Shown here in pieces: positions 15,675-25,816 of a stretch of DNA of 64,000 nucleotides. A program made the translations under genes and the position numbers. Source of the stretch: Leptothermofonsia sp049200465. GTDB taxonomy: Bacteria > Cyanobacteriota > Cyanobacteriia > Leptolyngbyales > Leptolyngbyaceae. The notes below the pieces were generated by a model. The model ran no database searches and was not told the DNA's origin. It saw only the letters and a list, made by a program, of their open reading frames with translations. The first letter of the stretch is position 1. The number at the start of each line of letters is the position of its first letter. The stretch spans positions 2,232,001-2,296,000 of the forward strand of contig NZ_CP120836.1 in the NCBI RefSeq assembly GCF_049200465.1. Direction: 5' to 3'.

Positions 15675-18600
15675 ATGCTTCGGCCTTTAAAACTTTGCGC
15701 CACATTTTTTTCTAGCCTTGAGGTTCGATGTCAGCAGGTTGAAGCCCAACTTGCACAACTAACGGAGCAAAGCCAGGATAACTCCAGGCAAATTGCGTTT
15801 CAAGCATTACTGCTGAATCAGGTATGCAATGCGGTGATTGCCACTGACATGGAAGGTCGGATTACCTTCTGGAACCGCTATGCTGAGCAGCTTTATCAGT
15901 GGAAAGCAGAGGAGGTGACTGGACAAAATATCTATGCTGTTTTACTGCGGCAGAATGGCCAGAAGCTTGCTCGGCGAATTTTTGCAGTCACCCTGAAAAC
16001 GAACCTTTGGCAGGGAGAGCTGTGGCTGCGGCGGAAAGACGGGAGTGAGTTTTGGGCGGATGTGACCAACACTCTGATTCGTGACGCCGAAGGCAACATG
16101 ATTGGTTTTGTCGGCATTTCGGTCGATATTACCGATCGCAAAAATGAAATTGCTCAACGCAAACAAGTCGAAGCGGCTTTACAGCAGGCGAAGGATGAAC
16201 TGGAAACCAGAGTCGAAAAGCGAACGGAGGAACTGGCAACAACCAATGCTATTCTACAGGCTGAAATTGTAGAGCGGCGGAAAACGGAAGAAGCTTTGCA
16301 GCGGGCAGAGGCAAAGTATCGTAGTATTTTCGAGAACGCGATCGAGGGAATTTTTCAAACAACGCTGGATGGTCGTTACTTAAGTGCCAATCCTGCCCTG
16401 GCCAGGATTTATGGCTATAGTTCAGCGGAAGAGTTGATGGCAAGTCTGACTGATATTGAACATCAATTATATGTAGATCCGGCTTCCCGAAGTAAATTTA
16501 TTCACCAAATGCAGACACAGGGGACTATTTCAGCTTTTGAATCCCAGGTTTATCGAAAGGATGGACGAATTATCTGGATCTCAGAAAATGCCCGCTCTGT
16601 CTATAGTCCCAGCGGAGAATTGCTGTATTTCGAGGGAACCGTTGAAGATATTACGGAGCGACGGCGATCGCAGGAAGCCCTGCGGCAAAATCAAGAAGCC
16701 CTAGCAAAGCGGGAGCGTTACCTGGCAGCACTGGTGGAGGTGCAGCAACGATTATTAATCACTGACCGTTACGAAGAAATTTATTCCACTATTCTGGAAC
16801 CCCTGGGCCAGGCTGGGCAAGCCAGCCGCGTTTATATCTTTACCAACAGCCAGGATGCCGAAGGTCGTTTATGCATGAACCAGCGTGCTGAATGGTGTGC
16901 TGAGGGAATTGCTCCTGAAATTGACAACCCGCTATTACAAAACCTGCCCTATGATGACCACTTCCCCCGCTGGGCTACGACACTCGCCCAGGGCGAACCC
17001 ATCGCTGGGATCGTAGCGAATTTCCCAGAAGCTGAGCGGAATATCCTGGAACCCCGAGGGATTCTTGCAATTCTGGTCTTACCCCTGACTGTTCGAGGTG
17101 ATTTCTTTGGTTTTATTGGCTTCGATAACTGCATGGAAGCACGGTTGTGGGAATCCTCAGAACTGGCACTTCTGAAGGCAGCAGCAACTGCACTTTCTCT
17201 GGCATTGGAGCGCAAGCAGGCTGGAGAAGCATTGCGTCAGAGTGAAGCTCGCTACCGGGCCATTGTTGAAGATCAGGTGGACATGATCTGTCGCTATCTG
17301 CCAGGTGGAGTTCTTACCTTTGTGAATGATGCCTATTGCCGCTATCACCAAATGACCAGGGAGGAACTGTTAGGACGTAGTTTTCTGCCCTTGCTGCCCG
17401 AGGAAGACCGGGAGAAAGTTCGGCAAAAGATCGCCAGCTTGAGTTTGGCAAACCCTACCATCACCTATGAACATTGCTACAAAACCCTGGACGGGGAAAT
17501 GCGCTGGCTCCGATGGACCGCTCATATCTTGTTCGATGGGCAAGGTCAGTTTGTTGAGTTTCAGGCGACGGGGCAGGATATTACAGAGCGAAAGCGGGCT
17601 GAGATGCAGCTTCAGCAACAGGCAGAGCGGGATCGATTGCTGGGGGCGATCGCGCTCCATATTCACCAATCTCTAGATTTGAGTGAAATCCTAAACCGTA
17701 CAGTGGCAGAGATACAGCAGTTTTTGCAGACTGACCGGGTTTTGATCTACCACTTCGATGGAGAACATAGCGGGATTCTGGTTGCTCACTCCGTTGCTCC
17801 GGGTTGGGAACTTCAGGCAGCCATTGATTTCCATCGAGTCTGGTACCGGGACGGCCAGGCGACTTATGAGCTTAAGCAGACTTCGATTGTCAACAATGTT
17901 GACGATCTGGAACTACCGGATGAGTACCGGAGCTTGATGGCCAGACTTCAAGTGAAGGCAAAGCTGGTGGTCCCTATTGTGCAGGGAAATCAGGTCTGGG
18001 GCGTGTTAACAGTTCATCAATGCGCCAGTGTGCGCCAGTGGCAGTTATTTGAAGTGGAATTTCTGGAAAAGCTGGCTACGCAGGTGGCGATCGCCATTCA
18101 GCAGGCCCAGTTGTTTAGTCAGGTAAAGCAGCAGGCGCGTCGGGAAGAACTGCTGAATCAGATCAGTCGAGCACTCAACTCCAGCCTTGATCCAAGCCAC
18201 ATTCTGGAAGAAATTGTCAAGCGAACTGGTGAGTGTTTTGCCGTTGACCGGGTGTTGATTTACACCATCAGCAATCAGGTGCAGGTCTGTCACGAATGGC
18301 GGGTAAAGGAGGAGATCCCTACCTTACTCCATCTGTCAGTGCCCCTCAGTGAGTTTCCTGATCTACAGAATTTAGATTCCGACTTCTATCGGCTTGGCAG
18401 GTTCCATGCACCAGACTACCGTCAGTACGCTTCAACCGAGACCCGCCACATGATGGTTGAAGGTATGAAGGTTCGGTCCATCCTTTCGGTGCCAATCTTT
18501 ATCCGTGAGCAGTTGTTTGGCATGGTCACGCTCCATTGCATCGAGAAACGTCGGACTTTTACTGATGACGAAATTCAACTACTGCAGCAAATTGCGGACC

Positions 18601-19829
18601 AGGCCGCGATCGCCCTTTACAATGCACAAAGCTACGAACAGCTAGAACAGCTTGTGAAAGAGCGTACCCGGGCACTAGAGCAAGAAAAACTGGTGTCAGA
18701 AGCCGCAAACCGTGCTAAAAGCGAATTTTTGGCAACCATGAGCCATGAACTTCGCACTCCTCTAAACGCTATCTTGGGGCTGTCGCAAATCTTGCAACGG
18801 CAAATCTTTGGTTCCCTGAACGACAAACAAATAGAGTATGTCGAGCACATCTACAGTAGTGGCGAGCACTTGCTGCTCCTAATCAACGACATCTTGGATC
18901 TGGCAAAAGTTGAGGCGGGACGGGAAACCATTAATCCCACCCTGATTCACATCTCCAACTTCTGTAGTTACTGTTTGGCAATGGTGCGGGAGCAAGCTTA
19001 TGATCGTGGTTTACAGATTGGTAGCCGCATAGACCCCGCTGCCAAAACCTGTTTTGCTGACGAACGCCGACTGAAGCAAATCCTGCTCAACTTGCTGTCC
19101 AACGCGATCAAGTTCACCCCGTCTGGAAAAGTTTCCTTAATTGTTGAAAAGCAACCCAAAGGAATTTCATTTACTGTTGCCGATACGGGCATTGGTATTC
19201 CCAGTGAAAAATTACCCCTCCTCTTCCGCCCCTTTTCCCAACTCGATAGTCAATTGAATCGCCAGTACGCCGGAACCGGACTGGGGCTGGCACTTTCTCG
19301 CAACCTCGCTCGCCTTCATGGAGGGGATATCACCGTTGAGTCAAAGGAAGGGGAGGGAAGCCGATTTACCCTTTACCTGCCCGATCCCACGGCTCATCCA
19401 ATCCAATCGGATTCTCCCTGTGCTGCCCAGCGCCAGAACCAGCCAACAAGGAGACCAATCATTGGGCGCGGACGTATCCTGATTGTGGAAGATGATCAAC
19501 TGAGTGCAGCTATGTTACGCGATTATTTGCACGCGACTGGGCATCAGGTTGAACACCTCATCGATGGAACTGACTTTCTAAAGCGGATTCAAATCTTTCA
19601 ACCCAATCTGATTTTGCTGGATGTGCAGCTTTCGAGCACGCTCACAGGTCTCGATCTGTTGGTACAGTTTCGAAACCAACCCATCTTGAATTACATTCCC
19701 GTAGTGATAGTTACAGCAATGGCGATGGCGGGCGATCGCGAAAAATTCATCGCCGCCGGAGCTAATGATTACTTGAGCAAACCCATCAGCATAGCCCAGT
19801 TGGAGTCAGTGTTGATGAAGTATTTGTAG
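15675..19829 (+). CDS. Hybrid sensor histidine kinase, PAS/GAF-rich, with C-terminal receiver
   Basis: 1384 residues, no membrane segment. The order, with approximate positions, is PAS (45-160), coiled coil with ERVE.R-type heptads (165-210), PAS (213-335), GAF (355-515), PAS (525-645), GAF (660-815), GAF (830-990), HisKA with H-box TMSHELRTPLNAILG (His about 1024), HATPase with NLLSNAIKFT, DTGIGIP and GTGLGLALS, then a receiver domain starting ILIVEDD with the phospho-Asp in LILLDVQLS. All kinase motifs are intact. No GAF shows the Cys-His of cyanobacteriochromes or phytochromes, so light sensing is not supported. The input signal is unknown and there is no adjacent regulator. Confidence 0.93.
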   Translation: MLRPLKLCATFFSSLEVRCQQVEAQLAQLTEQSQDNSRQIAFQALLLNQVCNAVIATDMEGRITFWNRYAEQLYQWKAEEVTGQNIYAVLLRQNGQKLARRIFAVTLKTNLWQGELWLRRKDGSEFWADVTNTLIRDAEGNMIGFVGISVDITDRKNEIAQRKQVEAALQQAKDELETRVEKRTEELATTNAILQAEIVERRKTEEALQRAEAKYRSIFENAIEGIFQTTLDGRYLSANPALARIYGYSSAEELMASLTDIEHQLYVDPASRSKFIHQMQTQGTISAFESQVYRKDGRIIWISENARSVYSPSGELLYFEGTVEDITERRRSQEALRQNQEALAKRERYLAALVEVQQRLLITDRYEEIYSTILEPLGQAGQASRVYIFTNSQDAEGRLCMNQRAEWCAEGIAPEIDNPLLQNLPYDDHFPRWATTLAQGEPIAGIVANFPEAERNILEPRGILAILVLPLTVRGDFFGFIGFDNCMEARLWESSELALLKAAATALSLALERKQAGEALRQSEARYRAIVEDQVDMICRYLPGGVLTFVNDAYCRYHQMTREELLGRSFLPLLPEEDREKVRQKIASLSLANPTITYEHCYKTLDGEMRWLRWTAHILFDGQGQFVEFQATGQDITERKRAEMQLQQQAERDRLLGAIALHIHQSLDLSEILNRTVAEIQQFLQTDRVLIYHFDGEHSGILVAHSVAPGWELQAAIDFHRVWYRDGQATYELKQTSIVNNVDDLELPDEYRSLMARLQVKAKLVVPIVQGNQVWGVLTVHQCASVRQWQLFEVEFLEKLATQVAIAIQQAQLFSQVKQQARREELLNQISRALNSSLDPSHILEEIVKRTGECFAVDRVLIYTISNQVQVCHEWRVKEEIPTLLHLSVPLSEFPDLQNLDSDFYRLGRFHAPDYRQYASTETRHMMVEGMKVRSILSVPIFIREQLFGMVTLHCIEKRRTFTDDEIQLLQQIADQAAIALYNAQSYEQLEQLVKERTRALEQEKLVSEAANRAKSEFLATMSHELRTPLNAILGLSQILQRQIFGSLNDKQIEYVEHIYSSGEHLLLLINDILDLAKVEAGRETINPTLIHISNFCSYCLAMVREQAYDRGLQIGSRIDPAAKTCFADERRLKQILLNLLSNAIKFTPSGKVSLIVEKQPKGISFTVADTGIGIPSEKLPLLFRPFSQLDSQLNRQYAGTGLGLALSRNLARLHGGDITVESKEGEGSRFTLYLPDPTAHPIQSDSPCAAQRQNQPTRRPIIGRGRILIVEDDQLSAAMLRDYLHATGHQVEHLIDGTDFLKRIQIFQPNLILLDVQLSSTLTGLDLLVQFRNQPILNYIPVVIVTAMAMAGDREKFIAAGANDYLSKPISIAQLESVLMKYL

Positions 19830-19992
19830 CAGGAGAGAGGGAGGAGAGGAGTCAGAAGCCTGAAGCGAGAAAGATCGGGGAAAATGGGGGACGGAGTGAT
19901 GGAGTAATGGAATGATGGAGCTGAAAAGCAATCCTCCTATCACTCATTTCCCCATTCCCCTGGCGTTGCTGAATTTAGCAACGCCCCCCTCC

Positions 19993-22692
19993 CTACTTCC
20001 CCTGCATTTTCAAAAAGGCTTGACCATAGTGCCATGCCTGAATCAGATTGCCCCGCATGAGGGCGGCAACTCCGCTGAGGGCTTGCAGTTCTGGTGAGTC
20101 TGGATTCAGTTTTAGGGCGGTGTTGAGAGCTTGCTGGGCTGCACGGGGGCGGAGGTCGTACAGGTTCACAAAGGCGAGATAGGCATAGGCATTGGGATTT
20201 TTGGGGTCAATTTGAATCACTCGTTGAAGGGCGGCGATCGCTGGACTAACTCGACGTTTTAAGACATTCGCCAGGGCCAGTGTGTAAGCAAAACCCAGAT
20301 TTTGCGGTTCCTGCTCTAAGCGATACTCCATCGCCTGCCGGGTCTGGTCAACATAATCCTGCACCGGGTCATACTGGTTGATTCGGGCAATTTCACTGAA
20401 CGCCCGGTCGAGGGCTTGGCTACCTTTCGGTAAGGCACTCGCCAGAGCCCTCAGTTGGGTATTGAGGTCAAGTTCTGGAGCAGGGTTGGGGGCCGCGGCT
20501 GGATTAATTCGAATGCTGGCGCGAGGGCGAGTAAGAGAGCCTTTTTCCTGCCGAATTACACTGGTTTCTCCGGTCTGCCGATTCAGGTAGACTGCCTCCA
20601 GCATGTAGGTTCCTGGTACGGTAGCTGCAGGTGGCAGCATGGCCATCCGCTCGACGACCTGATAGCGAGTCGTGGTAGGGCGGTTTTTGGAAGTTGCAAC
20701 TCGCAGATTGGGGTGAAGAAAACCCATCCCGATCGCATGATCATGTAACCAACGGGTAGGAGCTTTTCCCTGGGTGCTTCCCTGTTTGCGCCAGGTTAAA
20801 AGCACGAGTCCAGTCTGCAAAATTTCCCAATCTCCAGACCAGCGGTAGGTAACGGGTATCGGCTTGCCAGGAGGAGCCTCGTCAGGAACAATAACCTGAT
20901 CAAGAGAAATAGTCGGGGTAGAAGATTGGGGATTGGGGGAAGAAAATTCAGCAATTGTCTTTGCTTCTTCTCCCTTTCTAGCCGCTGCCTCAACCAATGG
21001 ACTCACTTCTAACAGTGGAATTCGCCGCCGAAATAGTTTAAGGACACTGCTATCGGGTAACTGCCAACTCTTTTGCAGCCTGAAATCCCCCCCCTGCTCA
21101 ACCCATTGAGTGATCGCAGTCTGGGCATCTGGTTGGCAAATGGAGCCCTGATCGTCGGTTTTAGTGAGAAACCAGGAGAGCGATCGCCCATCCGGCTCAA
21201 CCTGCTTTAACCGGGTGCCAACCTGCCGCCCGTAGACCTGAAAATTCCTTAAATTGCCGTAGTAATTGATATTGTGCTGATTGACTTCTGCTGTAGACGG
21301 CAACACCCCAATGGTTGATTGCAGGTAAGGTTCAGTTTGAATTACCTCTGCTACGACTTCGGCATGGGGATAGGGAACGCCCAGGTAAGCGGGATGATAG
21401 GCGATCGGATTCCGTAGCGTTCCCCCCGGTGTCAGAGGAAACAGGTTGTAGATCATCAGCACTCCTGCCAGACCCACCGCTCCCCACCGTAGCGGTTGCC
21501 AGCGTTTCGGCAACAACGTCAAACCGTAGGCCAGAATGACGGCTATCACTGGAAGGCAGGGCACAATATAGCGGGTATCTTTGTTGAGGTTCAGGGAGGA
21601 AAGCAGGTACCCGCCAACCGAGAAGATGAGTAGCCAACCCAGGGAGCGCTGGGACGCATGGTAGGTCTGCTGCTGATAGTCTTTGGGTTTGGGGGCATAA
21701 TCTGGGCGATTGCACCATTGACTGCTGACCCGCGATCGCCGCCAGAAAAACAGAAACCCAGCCAATCCCACCAGCAACAACGGCAGAGACACCAGGCTGG
21801 GGAATAGTTTTAAGTAATATGTCCACGCCTCTAACGACAGGAGCGAAGGCTCGCCTTCTGCGATCGCCGAATCTACCGTTGCTCGCTTACCTGAAGATAG
21901 GATCAGCAGCCAGTTTGTGCGATACCAGGGGCCAAATACCAACAGTGACACCAGCATCGCTGTCGCTAACTGGGCCAGGTGTTTCCAGTCCCGCTGTCGC
22001 AGTCCTTCCCCAATCACCCAAACCAGCGGCACCAGCAGAAAAAGTAACGCGGGCTGCTTCACCATCAACGCCAGACCCAGCGTCAGGCCAAGGGCGATCG
22101 CCAGCAGCCAGTCATAGCCAATGACCAGTGACGAATGACCAACGACGATCCCTCTCCGGAGCGCAGGCATCTGATCACGAAGGGTTCTCCAGACTGTCAA
22201 ACAGGCAAAGCACAGCGTCACCATTGCGGCTAGCGGATAGTCGAGCAGGTAATCGAGGCGCACGCGGTAAAGGCCAGGCATCAGCAGGCAAAGCCCTGCT
22301 GCCCAGAGACCAACCGGGACAGAAAACAAGCACACCCCCAGTGCATACACCGAGCCCAGTAGAATGGCACTGTAGACCAGATTTACCCCTGTACTCTGGT
22401 CGAACCCAGGTCCAAACAAGGTCAGAAAAGGCGTCGTGGAGATATACACCAGGGGTGGAATTTTGGATGAAAGCTGCCACAACTGAGTCCACCAGTCTGA
22501 CGAAAACCACTGGGCCGTTTGCAAAGCCTGCCAGTAGTTGAGGGCACCCGTCAGATAATCCGCCTGATCCCAATTGGGAATAGAACGGTCGATCGCAAAC
22601 CAGAGGCGATCTGCGATCGCCCCCACCAACCAGATCAAACCCAGGACCTGGAGCCCCTTTCCCCACACTTGTTGATTATGCTCAGTCACCAA
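19993..22692 (-). CDS. GT39/ArnT-like membrane glycosyltransferase with C-terminal TPR domain
   Basis: 899 residues. A first half of about ten to twelve hydrophobic helices contains the lumenal motif IPNWDQADYLTGALNYW in the first loop, as in PMT/ArnT (GT-C) enzymes. A soluble domain follows (about 470-740). TPR-like repeats close the protein (NLGFAYTLALANVLKRR, NPNAYAYLAFVNLYDLRPRAA, SPELQALSGVAALMRGN). GT-C enzymes use polyprenyl-phosphate sugars and act on the outer face of the membrane; the acceptor here is unknown. It lies just downstream of a GNAT gene on the same strand (9 bases apart), suggesting one transcript. Confidence 0.8.
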   Translation of the reverse strand: MVTEHNQQVWGKGLQVLGLIWLVGAIADRLWFAIDRSIPNWDQADYLTGALNYWQALQTAQWFSSDWWTQLWQLSSKIPPLVYISTTPFLTLFGPGFDQSTGVNLVYSAILLGSVYALGVCLFSVPVGLWAAGLCLLMPGLYRVRLDYLLDYPLAAMVTLCFACLTVWRTLRDQMPALRRGIVVGHSSLVIGYDWLLAIALGLTLGLALMVKQPALLFLLVPLVWVIGEGLRQRDWKHLAQLATAMLVSLLVFGPWYRTNWLLILSSGKRATVDSAIAEGEPSLLSLEAWTYYLKLFPSLVSLPLLLVGLAGFLFFWRRSRVSSQWCNRPDYAPKPKDYQQQTYHASQRSLGWLLIFSVGGYLLSSLNLNKDTRYIVPCLPVIAVILAYGLTLLPKRWQPLRWGAVGLAGVLMIYNLFPLTPGGTLRNPIAYHPAYLGVPYPHAEVVAEVIQTEPYLQSTIGVLPSTAEVNQHNINYYGNLRNFQVYGRQVGTRLKQVEPDGRSLSWFLTKTDDQGSICQPDAQTAITQWVEQGGDFRLQKSWQLPDSSVLKLFRRRIPLLEVSPLVEAAARKGEEAKTIAEFSSPNPQSSTPTISLDQVIVPDEAPPGKPIPVTYRWSGDWEILQTGLVLLTWRKQGSTQGKAPTRWLHDHAIGMGFLHPNLRVATSKNRPTTTRYQVVERMAMLPPAATVPGTYMLEAVYLNRQTGETSVIRQEKGSLTRPRASIRINPAAAPNPAPELDLNTQLRALASALPKGSQALDRAFSEIARINQYDPVQDYVDQTRQAMEYRLEQEPQNLGFAYTLALANVLKRRVSPAIAALQRVIQIDPKNPNAYAYLAFVNLYDLRPRAAQQALNTALKLNPDSPELQALSGVAALMRGNLIQAWHYGQAFLKMQGK

Positions 22693-22701
22693 TCCCTTCA
22701 G

Positions 22702-23139
22702 TCATCTCAACAGCTTTCTCATCTTGACATGGGGAATACCCGCTTCTTCAAACACCGCCCCCTCTGGCTCAAACCCCATCTTCAGATAAAAATTCCTGAC
22801 TGGCTCCTGGGCATGAATCTGCACCTCAGTCACATGCTCAGCCGCCAGGATTTCCAGTATCTTTTCCATCATCTTTTTGCCAATCCCTAACCCACGGGCT
22901 TCTGGTAAAACCGCAACCCGTTCCACTTTTGCTGTATGCCCATCCAGGAGACGCATTCTAGCCGTACCAACCGGCTTACCATCCAGATAGGCCAGCAGGT
23001 GTTGCGATTCCTCTTCCTGATCGTCAAACTCCAGGGACGGATCAACCCCCTGCTCAATTTGAAACACCCGATACCGGATCTGGTGAGCCTGGGATAACTC
23101 CGCTGGGCATTCCACAACCTTAATGAATAGGCTACTCAT
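22702..23139 (-). CDS. GNAT family N-acetyltransferase
   Basis: 145 residues covering a complete GNAT fold. The acetyl-CoA pyrophosphate loop is RGLGIGKKM (residues 82-90), preceded by KVERVAVLPE and followed by VTEVQIHAQEPVRNFYLKMGF, the usual C-terminal motif. Closest in style to ElaA/YjcF-type small acetyltransferases; the substrate is unknown. It starts 9 bases from the membrane glycosyltransferase gene that follows on the same strand, and is divergent from dprA. Confidence 0.88.
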   Translation of the reverse strand: MSSLFIKVVECPAELSQAHQIRYRVFQIEQGVDPSLEFDDQEEESQHLLAYLDGKPVGTARMRLLDGHTAKVERVAVLPEARGLGIGKKMMEKILEILAAEHVTEVQIHAQEPVRNFYLKMGFEPEGAVFEEAGIPHVKMRKLLR

Positions 23140-23240
23140 AGCATTGACAAGCTGGAAGAACCATTAATCCAAACGGCGAACTAGGGGAACACTGAAAAAA
23201 CTGGGTTCTAGAAACCATAGAGCATTTAAGGAAAAGAATA

Positions 23241-24368
23241 TTGGAAGAACGCGCCTTCTGGCTTGCCTGGTCACAAATTAATGGTATTGGTCCAATATTG
23301 CTGAGGCGATTGGAAAAGCACTTTGGCACGCTGGCAGATGCCTGGGAAGCCAGTTACGAAGACTTAATTGCTGTGGACGGCTTGGGTTCGCTAACGGCAG
23401 AAGCGATCGCGGCAGAGCGGCGGAATATTAACCCCAAAGAATTGCTGCAACAGCACGAGCGAGACAATCCTTACTTCTGGACACCAGCTGATGCCGAGTA
23501 TCCCCGACTGCTCCTGGAAATTCCCGATCCTCCACCTGTGCTCTATTACCAAGGCAAGGTAAACCTGCAAGAGTGCCAGGGGTTAGTACCTATGGTGGGA
23601 ATTGTAGGGACTCGTAACCCTTCAGAGTACGGCAAACGATGGACTCGACGCATCACCAGGGCTTTGGTTAACAATGGGTTTACGGTGGTTTCAGGATTGG
23701 CAGAAGGAATTGATACTGAAGCCCACCGCAGTTGTGTAGAGGCCGATGGACGCACCCTGGCAGTCATGGGAACGGGGGTAGATATTGCTTACCCCTGGTT
23801 TAACCACAATCTCTACCGACAAATTCTGCAGTGCGGCCTGGCGCTGAGTGAATATCCGGCTGGCACTCAGCCCGATCGCATCCATTTCCCTCGCCGCAAT
23901 CGCATCATTGCCGGACTCTGCCGTGCCATTTTGGTCATGGAAGCTCCCAAAAAGTCGGGGGCTCTAATCACGGCTCACATGGCTAATGAATATGGTCGAG
24001 ATGTGTTTGTATTGCCGGGAAGTTTAGAAAATCCAAAGGCGATCGGTTGTCTTAACCTCTTGTATCAGGGGGCGCAGGTAATCCTGGGGGAAGATCATTT
24101 GTTGGAAATGCTAGGCACGATTCCCCAGTTACAGTCTTCTCTTCCACCCTGCCAGACCCAACTTCCCCTCAACCTGGAACCCAATTTAGAAAAGGTATTG
24201 CAAACACTCACAACACTGACTCAAAAGCAAAATATCGAATCAGTTCCCTTCGATTTAATTGTGCAAAATTCAGAACTACCCGCTGGTAGTATTTCCAGTG
24301 CTTTGCTCCAGTTAGAACTGTTGGGACTCGTTTCTCAACTTCCCGGTATGCGATATCAAAAATGCTAA
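23241..24368 (+). CDS. dprA: DNA-processing protein DprA
   Basis: 375 residues from a TTG start that follows a purine-rich AAGGAAAAG leader. N-terminal helix-hairpin-helix region (INGIGPILLRRLEKHFG, DGLGSLTAEAIA), then the Rossmann-like DprA core: VGIVGTRNPSEYG, VSGLAEGIDTEAHR, AVMGTGVDIAYPWFN, FPRRNRIIAGLCRAILVMEAPKKSGALITAHMA and DVFVLPGS. A small C-terminal winged-helix (DML1-like) domain closes it. DprA loads RecA onto incoming single-stranded DNA during natural transformation. With recJ nearby it is part of the recombination gene set, but the two are not an operon. Confidence 0.95.
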   Translation: MEERAFWLAWSQINGIGPILLRRLEKHFGTLADAWEASYEDLIAVDGLGSLTAEAIAAERRNINPKELLQQHERDNPYFWTPADAEYPRLLLEIPDPPPVLYYQGKVNLQECQGLVPMVGIVGTRNPSEYGKRWTRRITRALVNNGFTVVSGLAEGIDTEAHRSCVEADGRTLAVMGTGVDIAYPWFNHNLYRQILQCGLALSEYPAGTQPDRIHFPRRNRIIAGLCRAILVMEAPKKSGALITAHMANEYGRDVFVLPGSLENPKAIGCLNLLYQGAQVILGEDHLLEMLGTIPQLQSSLPPCQTQLPLNLEPNLEKVLQTLTTLTQKQNIESVPFDLIVQNSELPAGSISSALLQLELLGLVSQLPGMRYQKC

Positions 24369-24394
24369 CACTATGTGCTCATACATGCGGAGCA

Positions 24395-24511
24395 TAAGTA
24401 GCTGGGCGCAATTAAATTAAAGATAAGTTTGGGGGTGGAAGGGGTGAAATCTCCTGCCTGGGGGCGCATCCCCCACTCCCCCCTTGACCAATTAATGATG
24501 ACTACCTACTT
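24395..24511. repeat. Family A dual-hairpin element (copy 4)
   Basis: TAAGTAGCTGGGCGCAATTA to TGATGACTACCTACTT, 27 bases after dprA. The core has GGGGGCGCATCCCCC. Confidence 0.8.
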
Positions 24512-24626
24512 GGGTACATTGAATTGCTGAGATTCTTTCCGCCTCACCTTATCAGGACTCAGGATGAATTGTTAACAACTCAGGCAATGCTTGACTCTTG
24601 CTGGATAAGCCAGAACTTACTATGGA

Positions 24627-24863
24627 GTGGAGCTTCTAAAGGTACTTAGAACAGAGTTGAATCTTGGCCAGAAGGATCTGGTTCCCATTTTTAAAAAAAC
24701 AGAATCGATTGTGTCTGAAATGTTGAGTGGACACCGCAAGTTAACCATTTCTCACATTCAAAAACTCGCCAATTTTTTCCAGATTTCTCCCGCTGCTTTT
24801 TTGAAGCTACATAGCAGTAAATTACAAGCCTCTATTTTAAGTTTCTACGCTATTTATTGCTAA
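24627..24863 (+). pseudogene. N-terminally truncated HigA-like (HTH) antitoxin remnant
   Basis: The open frame has a GTG at 24627; 18 bases further upstream an in-frame TAA blocks extension. The sequence reads ELLKVLRTELNLGQKDL, VPIFKKTESIVSEMLSGHRK and LTISHIQKLANFFQISPAAF. This is the helix-turn-helix half of HigA-family antitoxins (VPIFGS..IVSEVLNGKR is typical), which normally carry about 60 further N-terminal residues. No toxin gene is adjacent. A non-homologous tail after SPAAF suggests the 3' end is also altered. It is probably a decayed toxin-antitoxin remnant. A working 78-residue DNA-binding protein is possible but less likely. Confidence 0.6.
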
Positions 24864-25073
24864 CTATTGCAGTATTTCGCTTGTTTGAGATGATCGGCTT
24901 ACCTTGCGCTATCACTAGGGCAGAGGGGGGCGATCGCATCTAACTTAGCCAAAACCTCCGAGGTTTGCGTAAGCCCTATGACCGACAAAACTAATAGCAA
25001 CTGACAGATACAGCTCCCTTCTATCCCTCATCCCTATAGCATTCACCCTTTAATTTCAGTTGAGGAAACAGCT

Positions 25074-25430
25074 ATGGCAACTGAAACCATCGAAATTAAC
25101 AGACAAATTTCTCGGGCAGACTGGTTGGAGTTTTTTGACACATTCACAAACGATAATCGGGGACGGCTTCTGACAATTGAACTACTTGATCAGGAACTGG
25201 GGGATCAGGAATTGATCAAAGCAGCTCCTTTGTGGGCGATCGCCCGCGATCCTACCGAAAAAGGTGATGTAGTGATGATTGAAACGGGGCGAGAAACCGT
25301 GTCCTATGCTCATACAATTGATGCCCCCATTGATGTTTGGGTGGGGCAAGATGAGAACGGCGTGGTGTTGGTCTTGAAAATCACCGATGCAAAAGGCAAC
25401 CATATCCTCCTCAAATTCCAGCGAGAATAA
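25074..25430 (+). CDS. DUF5335 family protein
   Basis: A 118-residue soluble protein. The pattern fits DUF5335: WLEFFDTFTNDNRGRLLTIE, then LGDQELIKAAPLWAIARDP, VVMIETGRETVSYAHTIDAP and a C-terminal GNHILLKFQRE. The family is small, of unknown function, and often found near stress genes. A clear Shine-Dalgarno-like GAGGAAA precedes the ATG by about 8 bases. It is flanked by a toxin-antitoxin remnant and a family C element. Confidence 0.75.
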   Translation: MATETIEINRQISRADWLEFFDTFTNDNRGRLLTIELLDQELGDQELIKAAPLWAIARDPTEKGDVVMIETGRETVSYAHTIDAPIDVWVGQDENGVVLVLKITDAKGNHILLKFQRE

Positions 25431-25557
25431 TATCAACCTGGTAGTTCTGATACCAACTTAAGCAATTTCGATGGCAGATGCTTGATGGAGGAAGCCAGGA
25501 GCCAGAATAAATCTTACTTTTGGCTTTTGGCTTCTCAAATCCTTGATCTGTCGCATT

Positions 25558-25664
25558 TATAGCTGTCGCCAGGTTGCTCAGGATATTGGGTTTAAGGGGG
25601 AGTGGGGGCTGTGCCCTAGCCAGGGGTTTCACCCCTGCACCCCGTCTTAAGCCTGGTAGCTATA
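25558..25664. repeat. Family C dual-hairpin element (copy 5)
   Basis: TATAGCTGTCGCCAGGTTGC to AAGCCTGGTAGCTATA. The core has AGGGGTTTCACCCCT. It lies in the 386-base gap 25431-25816, which otherwise contains only a simple GGAG/GCTT-rich repeat. Confidence 0.8.
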
Positions 25665-25816
25665 GCTGTGACAATCAAATTACTCTGAAAATAAATTCCC
25701 TTGATTTTCCTGAATTCCTATTTTCATGGGTGACGCTGTGCGTCGTTCAATATGGTTATTTAAGAACTATAGTTATTTAAGAAAGGAAAGAGATTACCTC
25801 CTACCACCCAAATTAC

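Noticed and set aside
17665..18640. GAF domains of the large hybrid kinase as light-sensing (phytochrome or cyanobacteriochrome) modules
   Set aside because: The canonical chromophore-binding Cys-His is absent; only HQC is seen, at the wrong position.
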